Of a DNA stretch of 64,000 nt, positions 12,061 to 23,296 are shown piece after piece. A program made the position numbers and the translations under genes. How positions within the stretch are numbered: the first letter of the stretch is position 1; every line of letters starts with the position of its first letter. Source of the stretch: Polytrichum commune (lineage: Eukaryota; Streptophyta; Polytrichopsida; Polytrichales; Polytrichaceae). A model generated the notes under the pieces. That model ran no database searches, was not told the origin of the DNA, and saw nothing but the letters and a program-made list of their open reading frames with translations. The stretch is from assembly GCA_950295325.1 (NCBI GenBank), contig OX485803.1, positions 37,029,554-37,093,553 on the forward strand, in the 5' to 3' direction.

Positions 12061-13136
12061 CGTGAGCCCAAAATTGATGCCCACATTGGTTGTTAACACT
12101 TGTAAAACATTACAAGTGGTGTTTTGGTGATTTATGATTATTTACAAAAATATAAAAAGAGTGAAGCTTGAAGAAAGCTTAGTTTGAATCCTTAGGCTTT
12201 TGTGGAGTGGATTTAAGTAGGAGAATGACAAACCTTGGTAAAGTGTGGTAGGTAGAAAGCCAAGGTTAGTTAAATGTTTGAATTAGGATCTTTGTTGATC
12301 ATTTGAGGAAGGAAGGCTTAGGAGATAGGATAAGAGCCTACAAAGTAGGAGAAAATCTCAAGGGCTTATCGTGAGCCTTGAGGATGCTCACCCCCTCAAA
12401 CTCACTATATAATCCCTCATTCTTCCCTCACTCATCATCTCTTTCCTTCGTGCTCCTTGGCACTCCACGTGTTATAAGTGTGGGTGCGTGGAAAGCAAGA
12501 TAGGAGCACGTGTGTGTGCATGGATGTAAGGTTAGGAGCCAAGGCTAGTTGGCCTTGAAGAGGGCTTGACCTCTTGTTAGTAATAGTTGGGCGTGAATGA
12601 TTTAAAGTTCAATTTATGGCTTTGTTTGAATACTTGGATTTACATTGATTAGCCTTATACTTATGCGGATGTGCAAAGTCTCTTATTGGAGCATTTAGTT
12701 TTGTTGGACTTCATATGAATTTTTGAGAGCCAAAAAACCGAGACTATGTCCAAACTTCCAAAAACTAGTGAAAAAGTGTAGGTTCAAAGGGAACAGCGTA
12801 GAATTGCGACCATATACTTTGTGGCAGTAGAAATATTATTGTATATTCATGTAGAGGACTTCATTACCTATCCATGGATACCAAGAATTCATTTTTTGGA
12901 CTTCATATGAATTTTTGAAAGCCAAAAAACCGAGACTATGTCCAAACTTCCAAACTTCCAAACTTCGAGATTAAGGAGTGTAAGAAGACATAGTATAGAC
13001 TTGGCTAAGTTGCGTATATTCCAACGATAGATTGGAATCATACATTGTGTTACAAAGAAAGAAATCTCTACATGTCATTATAAACTTCTCCATTCGGGCT
13101 AGGACGAAATTGAAGGGTGGAGGCTTTTTGGTGACA
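12061..13136 (+). repeat. E2 3' LTR (1076 bp)
   Basis: It starts CGTGAGCCC, one base off the family's TGTGAGCCC, and ends GGTGACA. Bases 12552-13136 duplicate 4481-5065. A TATATAAT box lies at 12406-12413. The 58 bases between the pol stop and the LTR lack an obvious polypurine tract, which is unusual for an element with near-identical LTRs. Confidence 0.88.
12406..12413 (+). promoter_or_regulatory. Probable TATA box of E2 LTR
   Basis: TATATAAT followed by CCCTCATTC, conserved with the E1 LTR on the other strand at 3772-3779. Confidence 0.5.
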
Positions 13137-13229
13137 TCGCCCCAGTGGCCTGATTTGTAAATTTCATGATCCTCAGCACCTGTATTGAATAGTCTTTTAA
13201 ATAAGGAAATCTGACTCATTGCGATGAAT

Positions 13230-13240
13230 CACTACAAGGA
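13230..13240 (+). repeat. CACTA-1 left terminal inverted repeat
   Basis: CACTACAAGGA, exact reverse complement of 24167-24177, preceded by the AAT target duplication. Confidence 0.9.
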
Positions 13241-14003
13241 TCTTGTGGTTAAACCACTGTATCATGTCACTGAGCAACCCAAGTGACAACACGTTTGCGA
13301 GAAAAAAATGCAAGAATGAGCTTATGAGGTCCGCAACCACTGCGTTTTCTGTTGGAAGTGACATGGGACCATTATGTTTGACGTGTCGATGTCTTAATGT
13401 TCACAATGACAAAATAAATACTTTGAAATGGATGCCAAAACCAATGTCACTGGGCAACCAAGCTGTGTGATACAAACTTCCACCAAAAGAGCAAGATGTT
13501 CTAATTTATTGACAAATAACTACATGTGGTCCACTAATTTATACAAATGGACTTATGCCTTTCTGTCCCCAAAGCCCTCATGTTTCTGAACTCTCAAAGG
13601 GTGAAAATAACATCATGCTGAGTCTCAAATGCACACATATCATCATGACTAACCAATCCCTGTCCAATCCCATGACTACAAGTTCGTATTTTGTTCGGAG
13701 AAATGACTAAAATGCTCGTTGTGCGCATCAAACAAACCAGGGCCATACACCATTTACACTGCTTTGAGACTGAATCAAACATGAATCAAACACCACGCAT
13801 GTATGTGTGCAAAATGTAAACTGGTGGATCTTCATATTTCCTTGATAATAATAAGGGTGGTCAACATATACCTATGCTCAGGACATTGTCCACTACTATT
13901 CTGCATATGAACTTCACTATATGATCTCTACCTACTCTGAAAATCCCTATGATATCAGATGTATGCACTACAACGAACATCCTCTGCACAGCTACCACTG
14001 CCA
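13241..14003. other. CACTA-1 3' subterminal region
   Basis: Non-coding. Short motifs such as GTCACTGRGCAACC recur (13266 and 13447), as expected for subterminal transposase-binding repeats, but the copies are few and diverged. I see no gene. Confidence 0.5.
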
Positions 14004-14910
14004 TCAATCCTCTCCACCATCGCAAGAATGGTCGCTTGCAGAATCATTTGGCTCCGAAGATGAGCCCTTCCCCTCTGTTCCAGATGCAACTACATTGAAC
14101 GCAAATGCAGGGACTTCTTCATCGGCGAAAACCTGAAAATCCTCTTGGGCCACGTTTCTCGTTTCCGGCTCATCATTGTGCAGGTGAGCATCGACTCCGA
14201 ACTTGTTTGTGCCTTGCACCAACCGCATATCCTCCATGTCATCTGCAACCCGTACACTGCGTGGTTCAGCGTTCATAATCACTTTCCACCCTGTTTCCCA
14301 TGGGTCATCACTCACAAACACTTGTTGTACCTGCGATGGAAACACATATGGCTACACATTGGGAGGCTGCAAACGGGAAAAATCAGCTAGCCAAAAACCA
14401 TATTCGTCCTGTTTCATGGTTGGTGTGTCCCCACAGTCGGGCCGCACCCAACGTCCTTTGAACAATATAACATTCGTGCTCCCATAAGAAACTTGGAGAA
14501 TTTCAACTAGGGTGCCCACATATGCCAATTGCACCTCCACAACTTCCTTATCCCGTGTGCTGCTCCGACAACCCTGCTTGAATAAGCCAGCAATTCCGCA
14601 ATCATAACTGACATGCTTGTTACTACCATCTTCATCTGCAACGCGGTAGTGGCAGCCGTGCGATTTAATTGACTTGAATGTCAACGCAACACGATTTGGT
14701 GGGAAAGCGATGGAGACCAGGTGGTCGTCCAACACAACACCTGCAGCCATCTCCTCCCTTACTCGATCTGCCAGCCACGTTCCAAACTCACCTATGGGTT
14801 TCAGATCTTCTGGGTATGGTCTATTCAAGCGACCACCTCTTCGCCGCCGATGCCGAGACCGGTGTGCAGCACGTCCTGCCTCCACGCGAACCTTCTCGTC
14901 TTCATACAAT
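14004..14910 (-). pseudogene. CACTA-1 transposase, DUF4216 exon with internal stop
   Basis: A splice acceptor (TCCTTCAG before 14910) opens an exon encoding the DUF4216 domain that ends plant CACTA TNP2-like proteins. Landmarks are EFGTWLADRV, CDGIA-like YDCGIAGLFKQG, YVGTLVEILQVSYG and VILFKGRWV, then QVQQVFVSDD and GWKVIM. A TAG at 14352-14354 interrupts the domain between the FWLADFSRL and VFPSQVQQVF segments; the same frame is open on both sides. The remaining tail is acidic. One substitution therefore truncates the protein. Confidence 0.85.
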
Positions 14911-14999
14911 CTGAAGGACACCCACCATGAACACCATTACACATAGATGCCATTCATTGAATCGGCCAGGAGGGTCGTACTATCATGAACTGCATGAAT

Positions 15000-15962
15000 T
15001 CAAACATAAGCATATTTCTCGCTACGGACGGTCCTAGCTAAATGGATGTGAAAATCAGACCTTTGGTACGACGCAGTGTCCTCAGAGTTCGATATTACAA
15101 AATTGTGAAGTTGACGTAGTTCCACGTCGGTCAATCTCTTGCGCGTTGCAGCGCCCTCAGGGACCTCCCCACTTATACCAGGTTCTTCGTCATTGTCCCA
15201 GATTCGGCGACTGCTATGAGGGAAGTCTCTTAGGTGGCTGGTTACAAACCCCAAAGCCTCGTCTAATGAGTAACCTGTAGCCATTGAGCCTTCAGGTCGG
15301 GCACGATTGCCTACATAACTCTTCAAAACACCAAGGTACCTTTCCATGGGATACATCCATCTGCAAGCCACTGGACCCAAAATCTCCAACTCGTCCACAA
15401 GGTGAATCACAAGGTGGCTCATTAGGTCCCAAAAAGACGGAGGCATCCATGCTTCTAACAAGGATAGAGTTTCAGCTGTGAACTCCCGCAACCAAGGAAT
15501 CTCAGCTGGATCGACAACTTTTGCTGTCAACTTCTGGAATACAGTTGACAGCCGAATTATACCTGCGCGAACAGACGGGTGTAGCAAACCCCGTATAGAC
15601 ACAGGCAAAATTCCTTGCAGTAGGATGTGGTGGTCATGTGATTTAAGAGACCCCCACTTACCTCCTTCCACGTGCTTTCGGAATGCAGAACCATAACCTG
15701 TCGGCACTTTCATGTCTCCAATTATTTTCATACATGTTTTCTTCTCCTTTCGCAATAACACGTATGGTGCAGGAGGTTGCCTCCATATGACCTTGCCGCA
15801 CTTCATATCTCGCACCATCCATAGATTGTCACGAATGCCACGCTCCTGCATGTCATGCCTTACTTTGGGATTGTCTTTGTCGCCCATTATCGTCCGAAGA
15901 ATGTTGTTTGACACATTTTTCTCGACGTGCATTGTGTCCAGCGAGTGCCGTATGAGATGAGC
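15000..15962 (-). CDS. CACTA-1 transposase, end of tnp2 and DUF4218 exon
   Basis: The exon begins after a GTGCAG acceptor at 15963-15964 in phase with the preceding exon. It contains LIRHSLDTMHVEKNV, typical of the end of tnp2, then DUF4218: GSLKSHDHHILLQGILPV, MPPSFWDLMSHLVIHLVDE and WMYPMERYLGVLKSYV. It is part of the DDE-type transposase that cuts and joins element ends in the nucleus. I could not find a clean donor joining it to the DUF4216 exon in frame, which is another sign of decay. Confidence 0.85.
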   Translation of the reverse strand, partial: AHLIRHSLDTMHVEKNVSNNILRTIMGDKDNPKVRHDMQERGIRDNLWMVRDMKCGKVIWRQPPAPYVLLRKEKKTCMKIIGDMKVPTGYGSAFRKHVEGGKWGSLKSHDHHILLQGILPVSIRGLLHPSVRAGIIRLSTVFQKLTAKVVDPAEIPWLREFTAETLSLLEAWMPPSFWDLMSHLVIHLVDELEILGPVACRWMYPMERYLGVLKSYVGNRARPEGSMATGYSLDEALGFVTSHLRDFPHSSRRIWDNDEEPGISGEVPEGAATRKRLTDVELRQLHNFVISNSEDTASYQRSDFHIHLARTVRSEKYAYV

Positions 15963-16340
15963 CTGCACGCTCACCACTTCAAAACAATCAGACAACATTG
16001 ATTATTTGGGACACCATGGTGCATCCACAAAACAGAGCAAGCACACAAAATTGGTGACACTCAATGCAATATTTAGTGTACATCAAGTATTCAGGAAAAC
16101 TATCGACCATTTTAGAGTAGTAGATTTGGCCATACCTTAAGTCAATAGATGATAACCGTAAGAAGCACAACATGAAAATTGTTGGACTTGGAAATTGTAA
16201 CTTTGCTCTAGCACAACGCATCTAAATATCATAATGTAATGAACAAATTAACTGCACAATCCGTATAAGTAAATGAGCTGCCCCTGGCCCCCCTCTCAAA
16301 ACTTCACAGCATTGAAGGCCCAAGGTTAGAACTCGCAAAC
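15963..16340 (-). other. CACTA-1 intron between tnp2 and DUF4218 exons
   Basis: Bounded by a GT donor at 16340-16339 and an AG acceptor at 15964-15963. The flanking exons join in phase 0. No other content is seen. Confidence 0.75.
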
Positions 16341-17870
16341 CTCCCAATACGGTAGGGAATAAAGAGTAGACGCCCTCTTTATCCCGGTGCGCCGCGAGGG
16401 ATCAGCCCATTTCGGCTTCCCCCCACCATCCAAAAATGCCTTCCTTTCCCTTGCCCATTCCAACACCTCTAATGGTTGCACTTCCGCAGGTGGGACCTCA
16501 TGCTCGACTGCGCCATCAAATACAGAGTCTGCAAACCTAAAAGGGTGGTCTTCTGGAAGCCATCGCCTATGTTGTGAGTCATAAACAATTTTCTTCAAAC
16601 TCTTTGAGTAACGCGAAATAGTTCCAGGACCACAATGCGGGCAACCCATGTACCCCTTGGTTGTGCAGCCCGCGGCAATTCCTAAACCAGGTAGGTCGTG
16701 GGCAGTACAAAGCACAACCAACCTGCATGTAAAGTGATGCTGCCCTAGAAATCCGGAAGCATCCCTCATCCGCACCCCCTCAAACCACAACTCTTTCAAC
16801 TCCTCCAGCAATGGCTCAAAGAATACATCGAAGTCGCTGCCTTTCACCGCTTCCTTCCCAGGTATGAGAAGGCAAAGCGACATAAAAAAAAATTTGGTCA
16901 TACACCAGGGCGGCAAATTCGCAATGGTCATCACCACTGGGGTGCAAGACCATTTGCAATTTTTGATCCCGAAGGGATTCACCCCAACAATTGATAGGAA
17001 GACACGTAAATTGCGAGGTTCTGATCCAAATTCTGGGAATTCCATGTCGACATTGGCCCATTGCGGGGAGTCGGCGGGGTGCCTCATCATGCCATCCTTG
17101 GACTTGTTAAAGTGATGCCAGCTGAACAACTCAGCTATTTCCTTAATGGAAAACATTCTTTTCACCCGCGGGATGATTGGAAAATGGCGCAAAACTTTTG
17201 CTGGAACAGAACGTCTAACAAATCTATTTGCATTGCATTTTGGGCAGACGGATGCATCTACAAGATTCCCCCGAAACAACACGCAATTTTGTGGACAACA
17301 GTGTATTGTGTCATACACAAGACCTAACTTTCTAAGCATGCGAGTTGCCTCCTTTCCAGAACAGGGCAACGTGTTCCCCTGCGGTAGAATAATTTCGTGC
17401 AATAGCTTGAAGACCTTGTTAATGAGGTTGTTTGGTGCCTTTGCAACCTTGAAAGCACATAAAAGGTAAATGGTTGCACCCAATCGACTCACCCTCCCAT
17501 CAGGAAACAATTTCACGCTGAGCTCCTCAAGCAATTCGTCCTCAACGGGGTGCTTTCCGCCATGGGTTTGGTCGTCATTTGCTATTCCATCCCAGGGGTT
17601 TGAGTCGGACTCTCTAACACTGCCCTCTGGATCATTCACAATTGGGGGCATGTCGTCTTCAGGGCCAACCCCTGCATCATTTGCCTGCACACGAACATCG
17701 TCAAATCGAGCAAACATTTCTGTCACTGCACGCCGAAGGTCTGCACCCACGTCCAAGGGTGCAGAGTCTTCCTCGCAATCTTGGAATTCACGTAGACAAG
17801 ATCGATAATTGAGCTCAGCAGCAGCCCATTCCTCAGAAGAAGAATCCGCATGAGGACCCTGCGGAGGACC
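16341..17870 (-). CDS. CACTA-1 transposase, tnp2 exon
   Basis: This 1530-bp exon (510 codons, phase 0) lies between an AG acceptor just before 17870 and a GT donor after 16341. The first 130 residues are acidic and low-complexity. The tnp2 family domain follows: CCPQNCVLFRGNL, CPKCNANRF, KVLRHFPIIPRVKRMF, LPPWCMTKFFFMSLCLLIPG, LLEELKELW, LVVLCTAHDLPGLGIAAG and GYMGCPHCGP. The zinc-binding CPKC and CPHCG pairs are retained. No stops occur inside. Confidence 0.9.
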
Positions 17871-19559
17871 CTTCAACCCATCAAGTTAGTGATGAGTCAC
17901 ACTTACAATATCATCAAGCTGCACAATGAGCAAAGTAATTCTACATTCAATTAGTGCAAGATGATAATCAAATCGAAGTCGTGCCCGTAGCAATATGTGG
18001 AGCTCATATGAAAATCTTCTGCATTATGAAAGTGAAGATATTCTTTCTCATGTGTCATGTGGTTACTCCTATGGTGCTAAGACAGAACTCCATGCCTTCT
18101 GTGGTACTTTTGGGCCACCCCCTTTCGAGGGAGCCTAAAAGTATCACACAAGCCCTTCGGTGAAGGTGGCCTGCATTTGCAGGCGCCCAAGCCGAACCCG
18201 GATGATAGGTGTATAACGTGAGTAGTTAGATTTTTAAGGGAGATTAAATATGCGTCGTAGTACCTCCGGAGGTTAGGCCTTAGTTTTTTACTAGTGTGGC
18301 TTTAAACTCCACTAACCAATTTCATATCTAGTTCTAACCTTAACCTACAACCTATTCTACGCGCAGACGCACCAGCCTTGAAACCAAGGCAATCCTAATT
18401 TGTGAATTGGGATGGTTCTGATACACCCAACCGGGTGTGACTCATACCACCCTAACTCAACGAACGGAATAACGACAATTTGATGGACCATTCAATTCTT
18501 CCTATTTCTTTATTTAGTTCTATTTAGTTTTCTAAGCGGGGGAACTTGGCCTAAGTCCCACCCTTCACACAAATTCCTTCTTAATTACTTACTTTTGTTT
18601 GCACGTCCTAACTTACTACATTAACATATTAGGCATCACCCCTTACCTCGGGTCTCTTGCCAACAAGGGTTTACGATTTATTTGGTATGTTTTGATTGTT
18701 AAATGTGTTTACACTGGATAGACCACGAAATGCAACTCAATGGGACCAGGGTGACGGGCGACCTGTAGGTTCAACCTGTTGCGCAATCTTCATAAATTGG
18801 GGCCATTACTCCCAATCTATGGGGCCAACAACATAATAGTGGATTCGCGGGTCATTAACCCCACCTTTCCACCAACAACATTCAGAGTGGTCGTGTCGGT
18901 GATTAATCCGACTTACCACACACGAAACTTGCTAATAAATGAAGCTACTAACACAAAACATACCAAGGGCCCCGAAAACAATGGAATTGGGTACTCCCTT
19001 GGCGGTCAAGTGGTCAAGCCACTTGACCTTACGAGATAGGTGAGTGGGTTTAGAGATGCGTACCTTAGCCGTGCTCCCTCCAATCCTAAATGGAAGGCTT
19101 AAGGTTAGTTAATTTACCTCAATTTTCCTCGGTTGATTTGGGCTTGATGTAGGCCGAGCCGCTACCTCCTTCCTTGCTCCACTTTCCGAGCGTCGACCTT
19201 GCCTCCTTCTTTGTAACTAGTTTGGTAGTAAGCGTACCTTAGTTAACAATTAAAATATAAAGTGTTATTCTGTCCTGTAATTTAATCCTAAGCATAATAT
19301 TTATACTTAGTGCACCAAATTATCTTTCCAATGATCTAAAAATCACTCTAATCGGATAAGAAATGCAAAAGTTATGAGGGTTGGAAGTGTGAGGTCGATT
19401 CAACCGACCCTTCCAACCCACCTATCTACCTTTTAACTTCAAAAATTCATAGCACATTCCTTACTACTTGGATCTAGGCTTTCCTTATACCATTGGAAAG
19501 CTATGAACAAGCTCTAACTAGAAAAATTATGACATCAGCAGGTTAAGCTAATAGAAATT

Positions 19560-20101
19560 CAGCGGACTCCTTGTAACACAGCAGTCAATCAAGAAGGCTT
19601 AAACTATGTATCTCGCCTTCAACAATTCATATCTAATTCAAATCTTAGTCAAATCAAACGTTCTATATGACCCTGGAGAGATATTAAAAAGATGTATTTG
19701 ATAAAAATATGTGATTAGAAAGGTAAGCCGAAGTGAACCCAGCAGGTCCTCTGTAATGCAGCAGTCAACCAAAAGTTCTCAAACTATGTGTCCCATCTTG
19801 CACAATTCATATCTAATTCAAATCATGCTCAAATCAAATGTTCTAAGCCATTTTGGAAAGCTACACAAAAGTTCTACTTGGGAAAAATATAATTTCTTGG
19901 AATTAAAATTCCTATTGGGCTCGCAGGTCTGATCCAGCAGCCGCTACCCACAAGACCACCCAGTTTTTCTACTCCATCTTTGAAAATCCATAACTAATTG
20001 TCATCTCAACCAAATCACAAATGGGAAACGGCTATGGATAGCTATATGAAATCTCTCTAAGAGAAAAATGATAAGTATCTTGTTCTAGCTTTTGAACTAA
20101 G
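19560..20101. repeat. Three diverged tandem repeats of about 180 bp
   Basis: Copies begin near 19560, 19740 and 19922. Each opens with a CAGCRG..-type stretch and carries AATTCATATCTAATTCAAAT or a diverged form, then a GGAAAGCT-like segment and a GAAAAAT-type end. A fourth, weaker copy precedes them (19390-19560). Tandem repeats of this type often sit in long gypsy LTRs. Confidence 0.6.
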
Positions 20102-20948
20102 CCTTCAGGGCATTGGCAGATGAGGTCTATAATGCCTCTACTCAAAACTCTACCATCCAACCTACCTCTACAAAAGAAGGAATAATTTTGTTGGTGTGTT
20201 AATAAACACACAACCTAACTAGGAGAGAGAGAGTAGAGGAGGTTCTCAAGCCTTTCTTTTAGACCATTGAGAATACATGCTAAAGGATTTTTTCCTAACT
20301 ACATTGAAGCAGGGCTTCGCCCAAAAACTAGAGAAAGAGAGAGAGCTACAAGGTGGAAGGAGGGGTTTTTAAACCCTCTCACAAAAGGGTTGGACCCCTC
20401 CTCCACCGGATCCATTTTTCAAACCCTTTCCCGAAATTTTGGCTCGGGGGTTTTCCCGGTTGAGGTTGCCACCCTCTCGCCGAGGTGGCTCCGACAAAAA
20501 ACCTTTAGAAATCTTTCTAATTTTTCCGCCATCGAGTTGGCAAGGGGGCAAGTGGGCAAGTATCCCCCTTGCTCTCTTTCTTTTTTTCTTCAAAATTCTT
20601 CACGCCGATTTTATCTTCTTACGTAAAACACCTCCAATAGTCTTGTGTGCCTCACACTAACTAATAAACTAACACTTGCTTAGCTAGCATCTACTAACAT
20701 TTGCTTAATAACTAGCATCTACTAATATTTGCTTAGCTAGTTGTTTTTACTAGCTAGCACATTTTTTCTACTTTGCTATCTTCTAGCACTACTTAGTTTC
20801 ATTTTGACCTTCCTTCTTCTAGGCTAAATGCTAAATGAACTAATTTTTCCTAAATTCCCTATCAATTCTAACTTTTAATGCTAACATTCTAACTAAAAGT
20901 GATTCCGCAGAGTGGTGGACCACTCAAAGGGTTCACACCTTCCTGCAA

Positions 20949-21242
20949 TTGGCAGATTTTACTTACTGCCATAGTTTGATGAGCAGGATTCCCTCACACA
21001 TCAAGATATTCCATGACCAGAACCAAATCTACAATCTCCACCAAGTGGAAATATACATTGAAGTATGCCCCTCTGGAACAAGTGATAGTGCATCATCCTT
21101 GCCAACAAATGTAAGTCCTTCGCAATGGCCTTCATTAAACATCTTCATGAAATTACAGAACTTGGAAAGAAGGCTGAGGACGAGTTATGGATCACTCACT
21201 TGTAACATCGCATTAGTGCGAAAAAAGAAAAATGATGTATAG
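20949..21242 (+). pseudogene. Open 97-codon stretch, possible captured exon
   Basis: An open frame starting with LADFTYCHSLMSRIPSHIKI and ending in a basic tail. I do not recognise it. It lies in the CACTA-1 intron on the strand opposite the transposase and just upstream of the coiled-coil fragment, so it could be another exon of the same captured gene. Confidence 0.3.
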
Positions 21243-21837
21243 GACAAAACTTGCAAGATAACTGTGCAGGAAAAGGTTATATACAGCTAACTACATTGCC
21301 ATATGATGCTAACGTATGATGAAACTCATATCCATTTGCTAAGAAGCTTTGTATGTCACTCAAAGGAGGGCATACTCTGCAACCATTACCGGTGATATAA
21401 CACAATATAACCTTGGGGATAACATCATCTCAAAATCATCTAGCCTGTTTCTCTTGCTCTCGTACTACATAGTAACAACCCACTTTGCACTGCTACAAGA
21501 CTTAAGTTCCAGCAACCTCCTTAGGAACAGTGGTATATATTGTTGTACCTTAGAATTTCCTCAAAAGCAAATCAGGTTCTCTCAACTCACATATTTCCAA
21601 AGAATACACCAACATACTCACATCGCACTGACAGGCCTGGTCTGTCACACTGTAACAGACACAACAATTACAACAATAAAAATCCTAAGAGCAGAGCCCT
21701 GAGACCCACACGATTGACCAAGGATGTGGATGAGTGCACATCTAAAGATGGCCAAACATTCTCAAGCAGTACAAAACGAGGCTGGAAAGGTTCGCTACTG
21801 TGTATCGCCGAAGCGGTCCATTGAGGTACCCTAAGAC

Positions 21838-22350
21838 CGATATTGATATATTAGAGCATTGTGCTTGGAAAATGACTTTAATGTGGAGAAACAACTAGGG
21901 GAAAGGATTTTCAGAAGGATTTCCGAGTTATAGGGTCAACTGAGAGAAGCGCAAGAGGAGAAAGTCAAGCATCTGAACAAGATCTTGGAAGTGGACTCCA
22001 AACTCCTGAATGAGAGTGGAGTTGGAGATGTGTATAAGAAGGTGATCTGTAGATTACAAGAGGAGAAGGACAAGCATCAAAACAAGATCTCGGAATTGGA
22101 GGCCAAACTCGTGAATGAATGTGCACTTGGAGGTGTGTATAACGAGATGATCCGCAATTTGCAAGACCAATTAATAGAAGCTCATGAATAGAAGGCCGAG
22201 TATCTTCAAAAGATTTCAAAATTGGACGCCAAATTTTTGAAACAAGCTGAAGAGAAGGTTGAACATGTTCTCAAGAGGATCTCCGAATTGCAGGCACAAG
22301 TTGAACCCAAGCTCAAAGAATACGAAAAAGAATGGTCATTAAGAAAGTGA
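21838..22350 (+). pseudogene. Captured coiled-coil gene fragment
   Basis: The plus strand encodes a heptad-rich, Lys/Glu/Leu-rich sequence with two in-frame stops, TAG at 21931-21933 (after RISEL) and TAG at 22189-22191. It has internal repeats: units containing KHLNKILEVDSKLLNES, KHQNKISELEAKLVNEC and YLQKISKLDAKFLKQ begin at 21967, 22072 and 22201. A coiled coil is clear from the composition and spacing. CACTA elements commonly carry host gene pieces, so capture followed by decay is the simplest reading. The parent gene is unknown. Confidence 0.6.
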
Positions 22351-22362
22351 AAGAAATCTTAC

Positions 22363-22593
22363 CTCGACGTTGGTCCGAAGTCTGGGATCTCGACCAATGG
22401 ACTTCAAGTGCTTAGCTGATGTGCGCCTAGAAACCCACGTCTGCCCCCTGCAATTGCGGCACTTGCATCTTACCTTCATCACATTCGCTAGTGTAGCAGC
22501 TGCCTCCTCTGCCGTCCATAGCTTGCAATCCCTAGCGCGCACTCTGATTGGGTCATGTAGCGGGCGACGCCGTTGAGCATTGTTGTTCTCCAT
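22363..22593 (-). CDS. CACTA-1 transposase, first exon (transposase-associated zinc domain)
   Basis: ATG at 22593, 77 codons, ending in phase 0 at a GTAAGA donor. Residues about 40-75 carry CKCRNCRG and KHLKSIGRDPRLR, matching the N-terminal transposase-associated domain also seen in CACTA-2 (CPCCRCKG, DHLIHFGREP) and CACTA-3 (CPCKKCMG, KHLREYGRDP). The domain is thought to bind the subterminal repeats. The next coding exon lies 4.5 kb away because of the expanded intron. Confidence 0.85.
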
Positions 22594-22772
22594 GATTCAA
22601 AGAACAACTGAATTCTCTCGGACAGCACGGCGTGGATGGTTGAACATTATTGTGAACATAAGTAGCAGGCCATCATATGCGTAATGAATTGCAATAATGA
22701 GGTGCGCAACGTCAAGAAATCTGAACTTCATACATATGCCCGCATATGTGAACCCTAACTCCTTCCCATAGT

Positions 22773-22834
22773 TGCTCACTTCCACCCTTCCACCTCCTGC
22801 TCACTTCCACCTCCTGCTCACTTCCACCTCCTGC
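22773..22834. repeat. Three short tandem repeats (17 bp)
   Basis: TGCTCACTTCCACCTCC occurs at 22798 and 22815, with a related copy at 22773, in the interval between the divergent exons of CACTA-1. Confidence 0.7.
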
Positions 22835-22891
22835 GTGTGTCTCAGTCCGCGTGTCTCAAGTTGCCATCAGGGTAAGGTTCTTGCTGAAGAC

Positions 22892-22998
22892 ATGGAGAGT
22901 GAGATCCAGTCCCCCAACGACTATGAGGAGGCACGAAATAAACGAATTGCAGAGAACAGAGCGAAGTTGGAGTCGTTGGGCATCCTCCCCCAGATCAG
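22892..22998 (+). CDS. Divergent exon of CACTA-1, YEE-x-R-N-K-R motif
   Basis: ATG at 22892 opens a short acidic frame with NDYEEARNKRIAENRAKLES and closes at a textbook donor (CAG|GTAAGC, 22999). It starts 299 bases from the transposase start and points the other way. A similar segment (SYEEKRDKRVAKLKEL) lies upstream of and divergent from CACTA-2's transposase at 26.8 kb. It could be the first exon of a second transposon gene of TnpA type, or a captured host exon; the pattern resembles N-termini of some plant nuclear proteins. The downstream exons are not recognisable before the element ends at 24177. Confidence 0.5.
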
Positions 22999-23296
22999 GT
23001 AAGCGATGCAAGAAATGAAACGTTCGGCATCCTCCCTGCTCCCCACAAGAATGGTAGAATGATGCAGATTTTGAGCGATGCAGTGGGCTGGAAGGTGTAT
23101 TGGCCTATTAGGGCCTTGTGCATCCATGCGGCTACTCCTGCTGCATCCATGAAGTGATGCACCTCCGAGAGAAGGCGACTTGCAGCATGCGAATTGAAGA
23201 ATTTTGGGGTTAGGTGGTCTTCCTACAAATCGTAGAATTTTGGGTGTAGTGTAGATCAGAAAATTGTGCCGTAAGGGGCATACTGTGCCGTAAGGG

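Larger units (their letters stand above)
4481..13136 (+). mobile_element. Ty3/gypsy LTR retrotransposon E2
   Basis: It runs from a truncated 5' LTR (4481-5065) through primer site, leader, gag and pol to a 1076-bp 3' LTR (12061-13136). Coding order is gag, protease, reverse transcriptase, RNase H, integrase, the usual Ty3/gypsy order. There is no chromodomain after the GPY motif. The shared 585-bp LTR segments differ by only one base that I can see (A in the left copy, G in the right, in the segment CTARGACG), implying a very young insertion, yet gag and pol contain several stops. Confidence 0.92.
17871..22362 (-). other. CACTA-1 long first intron with foreign sequence
   Basis: A GTAAGA donor at 22362 and the acceptor at 17872-17871 define a 4.5-kb intron. 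Positions about 18180-20900 have a different character: AT-rich, with a leader-like segment (18700-19250) resembling the pre-gag region of E1 and a block of 180-bp repeats. It looks like a decayed, mostly non-coding LTR-element derivative on the minus strand, but I could not find a matching LTR pair. The stretch 20940-22350 holds gene-fragment sequence on the plus strand. Confidence 0.6.

Noticed and set aside
14137-14487. Plus-strand frames of 80-95 codons overlapping CACTA-1
   Set aside because: They are shadows of the DUF4216 exon on the opposite strand, as are the similar frames at 14674-14946 and 15284-15960.
20267-20660. Overlapping frames of 73-119 codons on both strands
   Set aside because: They are low-complexity (Arg/Glu or Pro/Ser runs), sit in repeat-derived sequence and lack any recognisable motif or splice context.
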